NCBI GenBank assembly: GCA_964535305.1
Contig: CAZHTF010000100.1
Span: 1-9,423 of the forward strand
DNA length: 9,423 nt
Direction: 5' to 3'
Origin: CAZHTF01 sp964535305
GTDB taxonomy: Bacteria > Planctomycetota > Phycisphaerae > UBA1845 > Fen-1342
Shown: one piece after another, positions 1 through 6,707 of the stretch
Position numbering within the stretch: the first letter of the stretch is position 1
How the letters are laid out: each line of letters starts with the position of its first letter
The notes under the pieces: model-generated
Seen by the model: only the letters and a program-made list of their open reading frames with translations
Database searches by the model: none
Told to the model about the DNA's origin: nothing
Translations under genes and position numbers: made by a program

Positions 1-1
1 G

Positions 2-1369
2 CTCTACCGCCTCTCGCTCCTGGGCATCGACCCCGGCGGGGATATCGCGCTCTTCCGCCTGCATGGCCGCGAACAATTCGACGCGGCGCCGCTGGGCGAT
101 TCCTCGTCCCTGCGGCTGGGCCAGTGGGTCGCGGCCCTGGGCAATCCGTTCGTGCTGGCGGAAGACTTCGTGCCGACCGTCACGGTCGGCGTAATCAGCG
201 GGCTGCATCGCTATCAGGCCGGCCAGGGAGAGCTGAAAAACATCCTCGAATACGCCGACTGCATCCAGGTCTCCACCTCGATCAATCCGGGCAACTCCGG
301 CGGGCCGCTGTTCGACCTGGACGGCCGCGTCATCGGCATCAACGGCCGGGCTTCGTTCGAAGAGCGCGGCCGCGTCAACGTCGGCCTGGGGTACGCCGTA
401 ACAATCAACCAGGTGCGTCGCTTTCTCCCAGCGCTGCGTGCTGGGCGCTTGTGCGAGCACGGCACGCTGGCCGCGACGGTCGAGCGGGCCGGGCCCGACC
501 TGATCTTCAACGCAATTCAGGACCTGGGCGCGGCGGACCGCGCCGGCGTGCAGCTCGGCGACGCGCTGCTCAGCATCGACGAGCGCCCCGTCACCACGCC
601 CAACGATTTCAACAACCGCATCGCGCCCCTGCCAGCCGATTGGCCCATGCGGCTGCGCGTCCGCCGCGGAAAGGACGAATTGTCGCTCGCGGCGCGGCTC
701 GATCGGCTGCCGTTCCGCATGGGCGGCACGTACGACACGCAGCGCGACGTGAATGTGGCCGAAATGCGGCGGCTGTTCGACGGGGCCCGCGCCGCCATCG
801 TCCGCACGCCGAACGCCGCTGCAGACGTCTGGCGCTGGTCGGCTGCGTGGCGCACCGCGGACGCGGGCGAGCCGGCGCGGCTGCGACTCGAGCAGAGCGC
901 CGCCGACAGATTGAGCGTGTGGCGTGAGCGCGAGCTGTTCGAACTGAAGGATGACGAGCTCCCGCCGCTCGCGCCGGCTCCAGGCTGGAACTCGCCGCGG
1001 CTGTGGGCCGAGTGGCAGCGAATCACCCGTAGCCTGCTCGCGCCCCCGACACTCGTCGCCGGCTGGGAGGCGATCGGCGGCGATGAGATCGACGGGCGGC
1101 TGGCCAGCGTCGTCGAAGATCGCACGCAAGCGGGAGCACGCGTCCGCTGGGCCCTGGATTTCGAGAGCGGGCAGATCCTGGCGGCCTGGATTGGAGACGA
1201 CACGTCGCCCAGACGCGTGCAATGGCGTCCGAGCGCTTGGCGCACTTTCGGCGATCTGCGTTGGCCGACCCGCTGGGTGCGCAGCGCAGGCGACGAGGTC
1301 GGCGAATTGACGCTCGAACCAGACGCTTCGCACCCCGCTCAGCACCCGAGCACGCAGGCGGACAAGTAA
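2..1369 (+). CDS. HtrA/Deg-like trypsin-fold serine protease with PDZ domain and C-terminal beta-rich extension (5' partial)
   Basis: The gene is open from the left edge, leaving 455 visible residues; the N-terminus, any signal peptide and the catalytic His lie upstream. Visible residues 1-150 are the end of an S1C trypsin-like domain: a GGDIALFRL stretch carries the catalytic Asp (D14, codon 41-43), followed by LGNPF, then the serine loop INPGNSGGPL with the nucleophile S99 (codon 296-298). The loop is followed by the typical FDLDGRVIGIN and GLGYAVTINQV strands. A PDZ domain follows at about 154-232 (ADRAGVQLGDALLSID). The remaining ~215 residues are not part of standard HtrA. Their last part (about 352-440) alternates short beta strands in a pattern resembling LolA/LppX-like lipoprotein-carrier folds (GGDEIDGRLASVVED, then DFESGQILAAW), which is a weak inference. 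It heads a tight operon with two catalytically dead paralogues, the next starting 3 nt after its stop. By family it should be a periplasmic protein-quality protease. The S1C assignment is firm; activity depends on the unseen His. Confidence 0.88.
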   Translation, partial: LYRLSLLGIDPGGDIALFRLHGREQFDAAPLGDSSSLRLGQWVAALGNPFVLAEDFVPTVTVGVISGLHRYQAGQGELKNILEYADCIQVSTSINPGNSGGPLFDLDGRVIGINGRASFEERGRVNVGLGYAVTINQVRRFLPALRAGRLCEHGTLAATVERAGPDLIFNAIQDLGAADRAGVQLGDALLSIDERPVTTPNDFNNRIAPLPADWPMRLRVRRGKDELSLAARLDRLPFRMGGTYDTQRDVNVAEMRRLFDGARAAIVRTPNAAADVWRWSAAWRTADAGEPARLRLEQSAADRLSVWRERELFELKDDELPPLAPAPGWNSPRLWAEWQRITRSLLAPPTLVAGWEAIGGDEIDGRLASVVEDRTQAGARVRWALDFESGQILAAWIGDDTSPRRVQWRPSAWRTFGDLRWPTRWVRSAGDEVGELTLEPDASHPAQHPSTQADK

Positions 1370-1372
1370 TTC

Positions 1373-2545
1373 ATGAAGCGGCAGGCGCCCCGAAATCGTC
1401 CGATCGGCGCACGCGGCGGCAGCTGCCTGCTTGCAAAGTTGCCGCTGCTCGCGGTGCTTTCGCTGCCGCTGCCGCTTTCACATGCTGCCGAGCAGCAGAC
1501 CGCGCAAGCGCCACCGATCGTGCAATCGCAGGTTCAGTCGTCCGCGACGCGGCTGGCGCAGGCGCAGCCTGCGACCCAAGTCGCGCAGCCGACGACCGCC
1601 GCAGCGGCGCCGGCGCTCGACGGGATCGAGACGCCGATCGAGGTTGCTGCGCAGCGCGTGGTCAAGCTGTATGGCGGCGCGATCGGCCGCGAGCGCGGCT
1701 ACGGCGTAGGCGTCGTGGTGTCTGCCAGCGGGCAGATCGTCACGGCCCAATCCGTGCTGCTCGAGAGCGAGGCGATCCGTGTCGTGCTGCCCGACGGGCG
1801 GCGCGAGCCGGCGCAGCTGGTAGCGCGCGACCCGCGGCGTCAGCTCGCGCTGCTGCAAATCGACGCGGAGAACCTGGCTCATTTCACGCCCGCCAGTTCG
1901 GCGCACCTGCAACCTGGGGATTGGGTGATCGCCGCCGCGAACCCCTTCAAAGTCGCCGACGGCGCGGAGCCGGTGTCGACCGCGCTGGGCGTACTCTCAG
2001 GCCGGTCACGGATTGACGCGCGGCGTCGCGCGCAGGATTTCGCCTTCGAGGGCAGCGCGCTGCTGGTGGATGTGATCGTCGCCACGCCCGGTTCCGCCGG
2101 CGGGGCACTGCTGGACCTGGACGGCAATCTTGTGGGAGTGATCGGGCCGGCGGTGATTAGTAATCGGACCAACACCTGGCAGAGCTACGCGATTCCGGTC
2201 GAGGAAGTCGCGGCCCTGCTGCGCGACGGACCGCTGCCGGCCGCGCCCACGACGGCGCCCGCCGCCGGCGAAGGCTTCGCGGCCCGGATCGGGATTCGCT
2301 TGTTTGACCTCGGGGGGCGCGAGCGGCCGGCGTATGTCGAGCGCGTCCGCCCGAATTCGCCCGCGGCCCGCGCCGGCGTGCGTGCGGATGACTTGATCTT
2401 GTCGGTCTCGGGCCAACCGGTGGCGACCTGTGCCGACTACGCCGCCGCGCTGGCCGCACTTCGCACTGGCGATCGCCTGCTGCTTTCACTGAAGCGCCGT
2501 GATGAGCTGATCGATGTGGTGCTTTCGCTGGAGCCGCGCGAATGA
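1373..2545 (+). CDS. Secreted HtrA-like pseudoprotease (trypsin fold + PDZ), catalytic triad lost
   Basis: 390 aa. An Arg-rich N-terminus and hydrophobic stretch (about 18-36) ending SHA|AE predict a Sec signal peptide cleaved near residue 38. A low-complexity Ala/Gln/Pro linker runs from about 40 to 82. A trypsin-like S1C domain spans about 88-285 and a PDZ domain about 300-386 (SPAARAGVRADDLILSVSGQPV). Against the HtrA motif TNNHV the protein reads TAQSV, putting Ser127 at the catalytic His. DPRRQLALLQI puts Gln157 at the Asp. TPGSAGGALLDLDG puts Ala242 at the serine nucleophile. The surrounding scaffold (VVVSASGQIVT, LDLDGNLVGVIG, SYAIPVEEV) is well kept, so this looks like a folded, selected pseudoenzyme, not a decaying gene. 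It starts 3 nt after the upstream protease stop and overlaps the next gene by ATGA, so the three are probably translated together. A binding, scaffolding or regulatory role for the active neighbour is inferred. Confidence 0.88.
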   Translation: MKRQAPRNRPIGARGGSCLLAKLPLLAVLSLPLPLSHAAEQQTAQAPPIVQSQVQSSATRLAQAQPATQVAQPTTAAAAPALDGIETPIEVAAQRVVKLYGGAIGRERGYGVGVVVSASGQIVTAQSVLLESEAIRVVLPDGRREPAQLVARDPRRQLALLQIDAENLAHFTPASSAHLQPGDWVIAAANPFKVADGAEPVSTALGVLSGRSRIDARRRAQDFAFEGSALLVDVIVATPGSAGGALLDLDGNLVGVIGPAVISNRTNTWQSYAIPVEEVAALLRDGPLPAAPTTAPAAGEGFAARIGIRLFDLGGRERPAYVERVRPNSPAARAGVRADDLILSVSGQPVATCADYAAALAALRTGDRLLLSLKRRDELIDVVLSLEPRE

Positions 2546-3744
2546 GCCAGCGCCACCGAATGCACGCGAGCATGCTGCTGCTCGCGCTGAGCGTCTCCGC
2601 GGCGGCGACGGCGCTGGCCCAATCGCTCGCGCATCAGCAGCAAGCCGCATTCCGCCGAGCCTTCGAGACGATTCGCCCGTCGATCGTGCGCATCGAGACC
2701 ATCGGCGGCGCGTTGCCTGTTCGCCGCGCCGGCGAAGGCGAGCAACAGATCGCCGCCCCGACATTTCGACAGGCGGACGGACCGACCACCGGCGTGATCT
2801 GGTCCGCCGACGGCGAGATCATCACCAGCAGCTTCAACTTCATGCGCGACCCGAGCATCATCACCGTGACCCTCGCCGACGGCCGCCACATGATCGCGCG
2901 GCTGGTGGCCCGTGACCGCGCCGCGCGGCTGGCGCTGCTCAAAGTGGAAGCGAGTGACCTGCCCGCGGCGACGCGCGTCGCGAGCGGCGCCGTCAAGCCC
3001 GGGCAATGGGCGCTGGCCGCAGGCTGGGGCTTCGGCGGCGAGGCGCCCGCCGTGTCCGTCGGCGTGATCAGCGCCGTGCAGCGGATCTTCGGCCTGGCGC
3101 TGCAGACGGACGCCAAGATCTCGCCTGCCAACTACGGCGGCCCGCTGTTCGACCTTGACGGGGGGCTGCTGGGCATCTGCGTGCCGCTATCGCCGGAAGA
3201 CGACGAGATCGCCGGCGTGGAGTGGTACGACTCGGGCATCGGCTTCGCGGTAAATATCGACACGCTGCAGACGCGTGTCGAGCGGCTGCGGACGGGATTT
3301 GAGTGGCGCCGCGGCTATCTGGGGCTCGCGTTTGACGGGCGCGAAGCGGTGCTCGGAGCGGCAACGGATACGAGCGCGCCAATCGAGCCGCTGCGCGTCA
3401 ACGGGCCGCCCAGCGGTCCGGCGCCGCAAGCCGGTCTCCGCGAGGGCGACGTGTTGACGCACGTTGGCGAAGAAGCCGTGTCGCGGCTGTTCGAGCTGCG
3501 CCGCGCGCTGGCCCGTTACGCCGCGGGCGATCGGGTCGAGCTCACCGTGCGTCGCGATGGAGCGCTGCGCGGGCATCGTTTGACGCTCGCAGCGCGGGAT
3601 GATCTGCAGCCGCCAGCGCCGCCGCAGACCCAACCCGAGACACCGGCAAAGCCAGGCCTTGGGCCGCAATCGCAGCCCAGTTCGCCGCCTGCGTCGCAGC
3701 CGAGCGATGGCCAGCCCGCGCTCGATCCGCCGATCACGCCTTAA
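2542..3744 (+). CDS. Secreted HtrA-like pseudoprotease (trypsin fold + PDZ) with Pro/Gln-rich tail, catalytic triad lost
   Basis: 400 aa, starting in an ATGA overlap with the upstream gene; a GGAG at 2530-2533 lies 8 nt ahead and supports this start. Residues 1-26 form a signal peptide (hydrophobic 11-24, cleavage after ALA-26). The trypsin-like domain spans about 35-250. A PDZ domain follows at about 258-350, with AGLREGDVLTHVGEEAV at its core. A Pro/Gln/Ser-rich tail fills about 356-400. All three catalytic positions are replaced: TSSFN puts Phe98 where His belongs, ARLALLKV puts Arg129 where Asp belongs, and ISPANYGGPLFDLDG puts Tyr198 where Ser belongs. The rest of the serine loop and the following strand remain canonical (DLDGGLLGIC, GIGFAVNIDTL). 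It differs from the other pseudoprotease at every catalytic position, so the losses are probably independent or have diverged since duplication. Partner binding is more likely than hydrolysis. The fold is confident; the role is inferred. Confidence 0.88.
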   Translation: MSQRHRMHASMLLLALSVSAAATALAQSLAHQQQAAFRRAFETIRPSIVRIETIGGALPVRRAGEGEQQIAAPTFRQADGPTTGVIWSADGEIITSSFNFMRDPSIITVTLADGRHMIARLVARDRAARLALLKVEASDLPAATRVASGAVKPGQWALAAGWGFGGEAPAVSVGVISAVQRIFGLALQTDAKISPANYGGPLFDLDGGLLGICVPLSPEDDEIAGVEWYDSGIGFAVNIDTLQTRVERLRTGFEWRRGYLGLAFDGREAVLGAATDTSAPIEPLRVNGPPSGPAPQAGLREGDVLTHVGEEAVSRLFELRRALARYAAGDRVELTVRRDGALRGHRLTLAARDDLQPPAPPQTQPETPAKPGLGPQSQPSSPPASQPSDGQPALDPPITP

Positions 3745-3783
3745 GATGCGCGTTGGTTTCTTGCGCGCTTTGGCGCAACATTC

Positions 3784-4551
3784 GTGGGTGCCAGCTTGAA
3801 TTCGCGTGCGTCGCCGGAGGTCGCGCTGTTCGTCACGTGCCTGACGGATACGTTTTTCGCGCGCGTCGGCGAATGCTCGGTGCGTGCGCTGCGGCATTAC
3901 GGCTGTCGCGTGACGTTTCCGCGCGAGCAAACCTGCTGTGGGCAGCCGGCCTTCAACAGCGGCCATCACGATACGGCGCGGGCACTGGCGCTGCGGATGC
4001 TGGACATCTTCGAGCCGTACGAATTCGTCGTGTCGCCGTCGGCCTCGTGCGTCGCGATGGTGCGGCATTTCCCCGAGCTGCTGGCCGATCGCCCCGGCGA
4101 GCAGGCCGCGGCGCAGCGGCTGGCGGAAAAGACGCATGAATTCTGCGCGTTTCTGACGGAGGTGCTGCGGATCGACCTGGCCAGCGTGCTGCGGCTGCAA
4201 ACGTCGACCACGCTGCATTTCCCTTGCCACGCGCGCGAACTGCAGTCGCCGCAGTCTCTCGACGGCGTGCTGCGCCGCTGCGGGCCGCAGCAGTACCGGC
4301 CGGCGCAGCAACCGACGCTGTGCTGCGGCTTTGGCGGCCTGTTCGCCACGGAGTTTCCGGAGATCAGCGCCGCGATGATGCGCGACAAGCTCAAGGATCT
4401 GAGCGCCACGCAGGCCGAACAGGTCATCTGCAACGAGGCCGGCTGCGGGCTGCACCTGATGGGCGGCGCGCGGCGCGGCGGGATTCCGCTGCAATTCAAA
4501 CACCTAGCCGAGTGCCTGGCCGAATCGCTTGGCTTGATGGAAACGCAGTGA
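3784..4551 (+). CDS. lutA: LutA-like CCG-domain protein of L-lactate oxidation
   Basis: 255 aa, close to the ~240 aa of Bacillus LutA and E. coli YkgE. It carries two cysteine-rich CCG domains of the kind that bind Fe-S clusters in LutA, GlpC and heterodisulfide reductase subunits. The first has C19 (FVTCLTD), C51-C52 (QTCCGQPAFNSG) and C89 (SPSASC). The second has C148 (FPCHARE), C180-C181 (CCGFGG) and C221 in NEAGCGLHLMGG, with C216 nearby. The C-terminal PLQFKHLAECL matches the family ending. With LutB and LutC it forms the NAD-independent cytoplasmic complex that oxidises L-lactate to pyruvate. The start is uncertain: GTG 3784 is the first start codon after an in-frame stop at 3742-3744 and has no good Shine-Dalgarno. 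TTG 3796 is an alternative and would leave the conserved VALFVTC intact. The stop shares one base with the lutB ATG, implying translational coupling. Confidence 0.93.
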   Translation: MGASLNSRASPEVALFVTCLTDTFFARVGECSVRALRHYGCRVTFPREQTCCGQPAFNSGHHDTARALALRMLDIFEPYEFVVSPSASCVAMVRHFPELLADRPGEQAAAQRLAEKTHEFCAFLTEVLRIDLASVLRLQTSTTLHFPCHARELQSPQSLDGVLRRCGPQQYRPAQQPTLCCGFGGLFATEFPEISAAMMRDKLKDLSATQAEQVICNEAGCGLHLMGGARRGGIPLQFKHLAECLAESLGLMETQ

Positions 4552-5936
4552 TGAACGCCGACCTGCGCACGCGCGCCGCGGAATTCCTGAGGAACGAACG
4601 CGTCCGCGGCGCGGTGCACCTGGCCACGCTTCGCAAAGTCGAGCAGCGCGCCGCGGGCATGCGGCAGTTGCACGACTCCGAGGGGCTGCGCGAGTTGGCG
4701 GCGCGCATCAAGCAGCACACGCTGGAGCACCTGCCGCGCTACCTGGCGCAGTTCATCGCGCAGGCGCGGCAGAGCGGGGCCGAGCTGCACTTCGCACCCG
4801 ACGCGCAGGCCGCGCGCGACATCGTCTGCCAGATCGCCGCGGCTCGCGGCCTGACCCGCGCGGTCAAAGCCAAGAGCATGACCAGCGAAGAAATCCACCT
4901 GAATGACGCGCTTCAGTCGGCCGGCGTGCAGACGGTCGAAACCGACCTGGGCGAATTCATCGTGCAGATCGACGACGACCGGCCCAGCCACATCGTCACG
5001 CCCATCATTCACAAGGACCGCGCCCAGGTCGCCGCCGCCCTGCGCCGCAAGCTCGGCTGCGCCTGCGGCGATGAACCGACCGAACTGACGCAGATCGCGC
5101 GGCGGCACCTGCGGCAGGTGTTCCGGGAAGCCGACCTTGGCATCAGCGGCGTGAACTTCGCCGTCGCCGAGAGCGGGACGCTGTGCATCTGCACGAATGA
5201 GGGCAACGGGCGGATGACGAGCACGCGCCCGCGCGTGCATATTGCGATCATGGGGATTGAGAAGCTCTTGCCGCGTCTCTGCGACCTGGCGGTATTCCTG
5301 AAGCTGCTGGCGCGCTCCAGCACCGGCCAGCCGCTGACGGTGTACACATCGCTGATCAGCGGACCGCGCCGGCCGCGCGATTGCGACGGTCCGCGCGAGC
5401 TGCACATCGTGCTGCTGGACGCCGGCCGCACGCAGGTGCTGGCGGGCGTCGCCCCGGAGGTGCTGCGCTGCATCCGCTGCGGCGCGTGCCTGAACGCCTG
5501 CCCGGTGTATCGCAACGTCGGCGGTCACGCGTACGGCAGCGTGTATCCCGGCCCGATCGGCGCGTTGATCACGCCGCTGCTGCAGGGACTGGAGCGGCAA
5601 GCCGAGCTGCCGCGCGCATCCAGTCTGTGCGGCGCGTGCCACCAGGCTTGCCCGGTGAAGATCGACATACCCGCGGCGCTGGTGAAGCTGCGCGAGCAGA
5701 GCCGCCAGACGCAGCCGCTGGGCAAGCGTGTCGCAATGTGGGCGTTCGAGTGGATCATGCAGTCGCCGGCGATCTTCGAGCTCGCGCAGCGTGCCTTGCG
5801 GCGATTTGGCCGCGGTGCGGGCTGGATCAGCCGCGGCCCGGGTCCGCTGGCCGGCTGGACGCAGGCGCGCGACCTGCCGATTCCCGCGTACAGCTTTCGG
5901 CAGATCTGGAACGAGCGCCTGAAGGACGGCGAATGA
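4551..5936 (+). CDS. lutB: LutB-like iron-sulfur LUD-domain protein of L-lactate oxidation
   Basis: 461 aa, in line with LutB (about 470-480 aa). A helical N-terminus is followed by a LUD domain (about 62-290) with the signature NFAVAESGTLCICTNEGNG (202-220), VHIAIMGIEKL and YTSLISGPRRP. A two-cluster ferredoxin-like segment comes next: C307-x2-C310-x2-C313-x3-C317-P, then C360-x2-C363-x3-C367-P with PVKIDIP. The C-terminal LutB tail (about 385-455, GKRVAMWAFEW, then PAYSFRQIW) is present. By family it is the Fe-S electron-transfer subunit of the lactate-oxidising complex; the physiological acceptor cannot be read from sequence. I chose ATG 4551 because it overlaps the lutA stop by one base and begins the family-like N-terminus. 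The same frame stays open upstream to 4224, but that stretch overlaps lutA and has no family resemblance. All expected cysteines are present. Confidence 0.95.
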   Translation: MNADLRTRAAEFLRNERVRGAVHLATLRKVEQRAAGMRQLHDSEGLRELAARIKQHTLEHLPRYLAQFIAQARQSGAELHFAPDAQAARDIVCQIAAARGLTRAVKAKSMTSEEIHLNDALQSAGVQTVETDLGEFIVQIDDDRPSHIVTPIIHKDRAQVAAALRRKLGCACGDEPTELTQIARRHLRQVFREADLGISGVNFAVAESGTLCICTNEGNGRMTSTRPRVHIAIMGIEKLLPRLCDLAVFLKLLARSSTGQPLTVYTSLISGPRRPRDCDGPRELHIVLLDAGRTQVLAGVAPEVLRCIRCGACLNACPVYRNVGGHAYGSVYPGPIGALITPLLQGLERQAELPRASSLCGACHQACPVKIDIPAALVKLREQSRQTQPLGKRVAMWAFEWIMQSPAIFELAQRALRRFGRGAGWISRGPGPLAGWTQARDLPIPAYSFRQIWNERLKDGE

Positions 5937-6661
5937 GCGGCGCGCTCGATCGCTTCGCGGCGGACGAGGCGCTGCGCGATCTGGTGTCGCGCGTTGAGCA
6001 CGCCGCGCGCAGCCTGCCGCGCAGCACCGCGCTGCCCGAGCGTGCAGCGCTTGAAGCGACGGTGCGTCAGGTGCGCCAGAACGACGACCTGCTGACGCGC
6101 TTCGCACAACAGGCCCGTGCCGCCGGCAGTGGCGTGCAGGTCGCCGCGCCCGGCGAGCTGGGCGGCTTGCTAAGCGCGCTGGTCGCGAAACACGCCATCA
6201 CAACCGCGTTTGTTGAACCCACAAACGAAGCGCCCCAAGCGCAGCCGAATGCGACAGGACCGGATGCGGAGCTGCGCGAAGCGGCGGCAGCACTGCGACG
6301 CGCGGGCGTGCATGTTCAGCACGATGCGGAAGGCGACGCACTCTTTGAGCTGGATGCGAGCATCACGCTGGCCAGCGCCGGCATCGCGGAAACCGGCTCG
6401 ATCGTCTGCGAATCCGGCCCGCGGCGGCCGCGCGGGGCGTCGCTGATCCCGCGCGTGCACATCGCGCTGCTGCGATGCGGCGACCTGCAGCCCGATCTCT
6501 GGGATTTGCTCGCGACGCGTGACGCGCGCGACTTGCCGACCAACGTCAACATCATCACCGGCCCAAGCAAGACCGCCGACATCGAAGGCGTGCTGATCAC
6601 CGGCGTGCACGGCCCGGCCGCACTGGAGATCGTACTCATGTCTGATGGGTCGCCGCGCTGA
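5933..6661 (+). CDS. lutC: LutC-like LUD-domain protein of L-lactate oxidation
   Basis: 242 aa, matching LutC (about 240 aa). The diagnostic LUD motifs are near the C-terminus: GIAETGSIV (150-158), GPRRPR (162-167), IPRVHIALL (172-180), and NIITGPSKTADIEGVLITG (206-224) followed by VHGP. The N-terminal ~85 residues are helical and variable, as usual in the family. The start is an ATGA overlap with the lutB stop, with AAGGA at 5922-5926 spaced 6 nt ahead. It completes the lutABC set; all three proteins are required for lactate use in Bacillus subtilis (established for the family). No permease gene (lldP/lutP) or GntR-type lut regulator is adjacent, so uptake and regulation must be encoded elsewhere. 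The gene ends 46 nt before the convergent glycosyltransferase. Confidence 0.94.
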   Translation: MSGALDRFAADEALRDLVSRVEHAARSLPRSTALPERAALEATVRQVRQNDDLLTRFAQQARAAGSGVQVAAPGELGGLLSALVAKHAITTAFVEPTNEAPQAQPNATGPDAELREAAAALRRAGVHVQHDAEGDALFELDASITLASAGIAETGSIVCESGPRRPRGASLIPRVHIALLRCGDLQPDLWDLLATRDARDLPTNVNIITGPSKTADIEGVLITGVHGPAALEIVLMSDGSPR

Positions 6662-6707
6662 GTTGCTACTTGGCGCGGCGCGCCCGCGGCTAGGCACTGC
6701 GGCTTGA

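Noticed and set aside
124..927. A 267-codon plus-strand open frame inside the first protease gene
   Set aside because: It is out of frame with the protease, whose S1C and PDZ motifs are clear, and its translation is low-complexity Arg/Gly/Ala.
3187..4503. A 438-codon minus-strand open frame over the third HtrA-like gene and lutA
   Set aside because: It is antisense to two well-supported genes and has an Arg-rich composition typical of a shadow frame.
4224..4550. Upstream in-frame extension of lutB to an ATG at 4224
   Set aside because: It overlaps the conserved second CCG domain of lutA in another frame. ATG 4551 gives the normal LutB N-terminus and a stop-start overlap.
5381..5932. Upstream in-frame extension of lutC to an ATG at 5381
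   Set aside because: It would run across the ferredoxin-like region of lutB. The ATG at 5933 has AAGGA ahead and an ATGA overlap.
3966..6107. A 713-codon open frame on the minus strand across lutA, lutB and part of lutC
   Set aside because: It lies antisense to three confidently assigned lut genes. Its translation is Arg/Ala/Gln-rich with no recognisable motif, the usual shadow of GC-rich coding DNA.
6672..6684. GGCGC-GGC-GCGCC hairpin between convergent lutC and the glycosyltransferase as a bidirectional terminator
   Set aside because: The stem is only 5 bp in very GC-rich DNA and has no T-tract on either side, so chance is a sufficient explanation.
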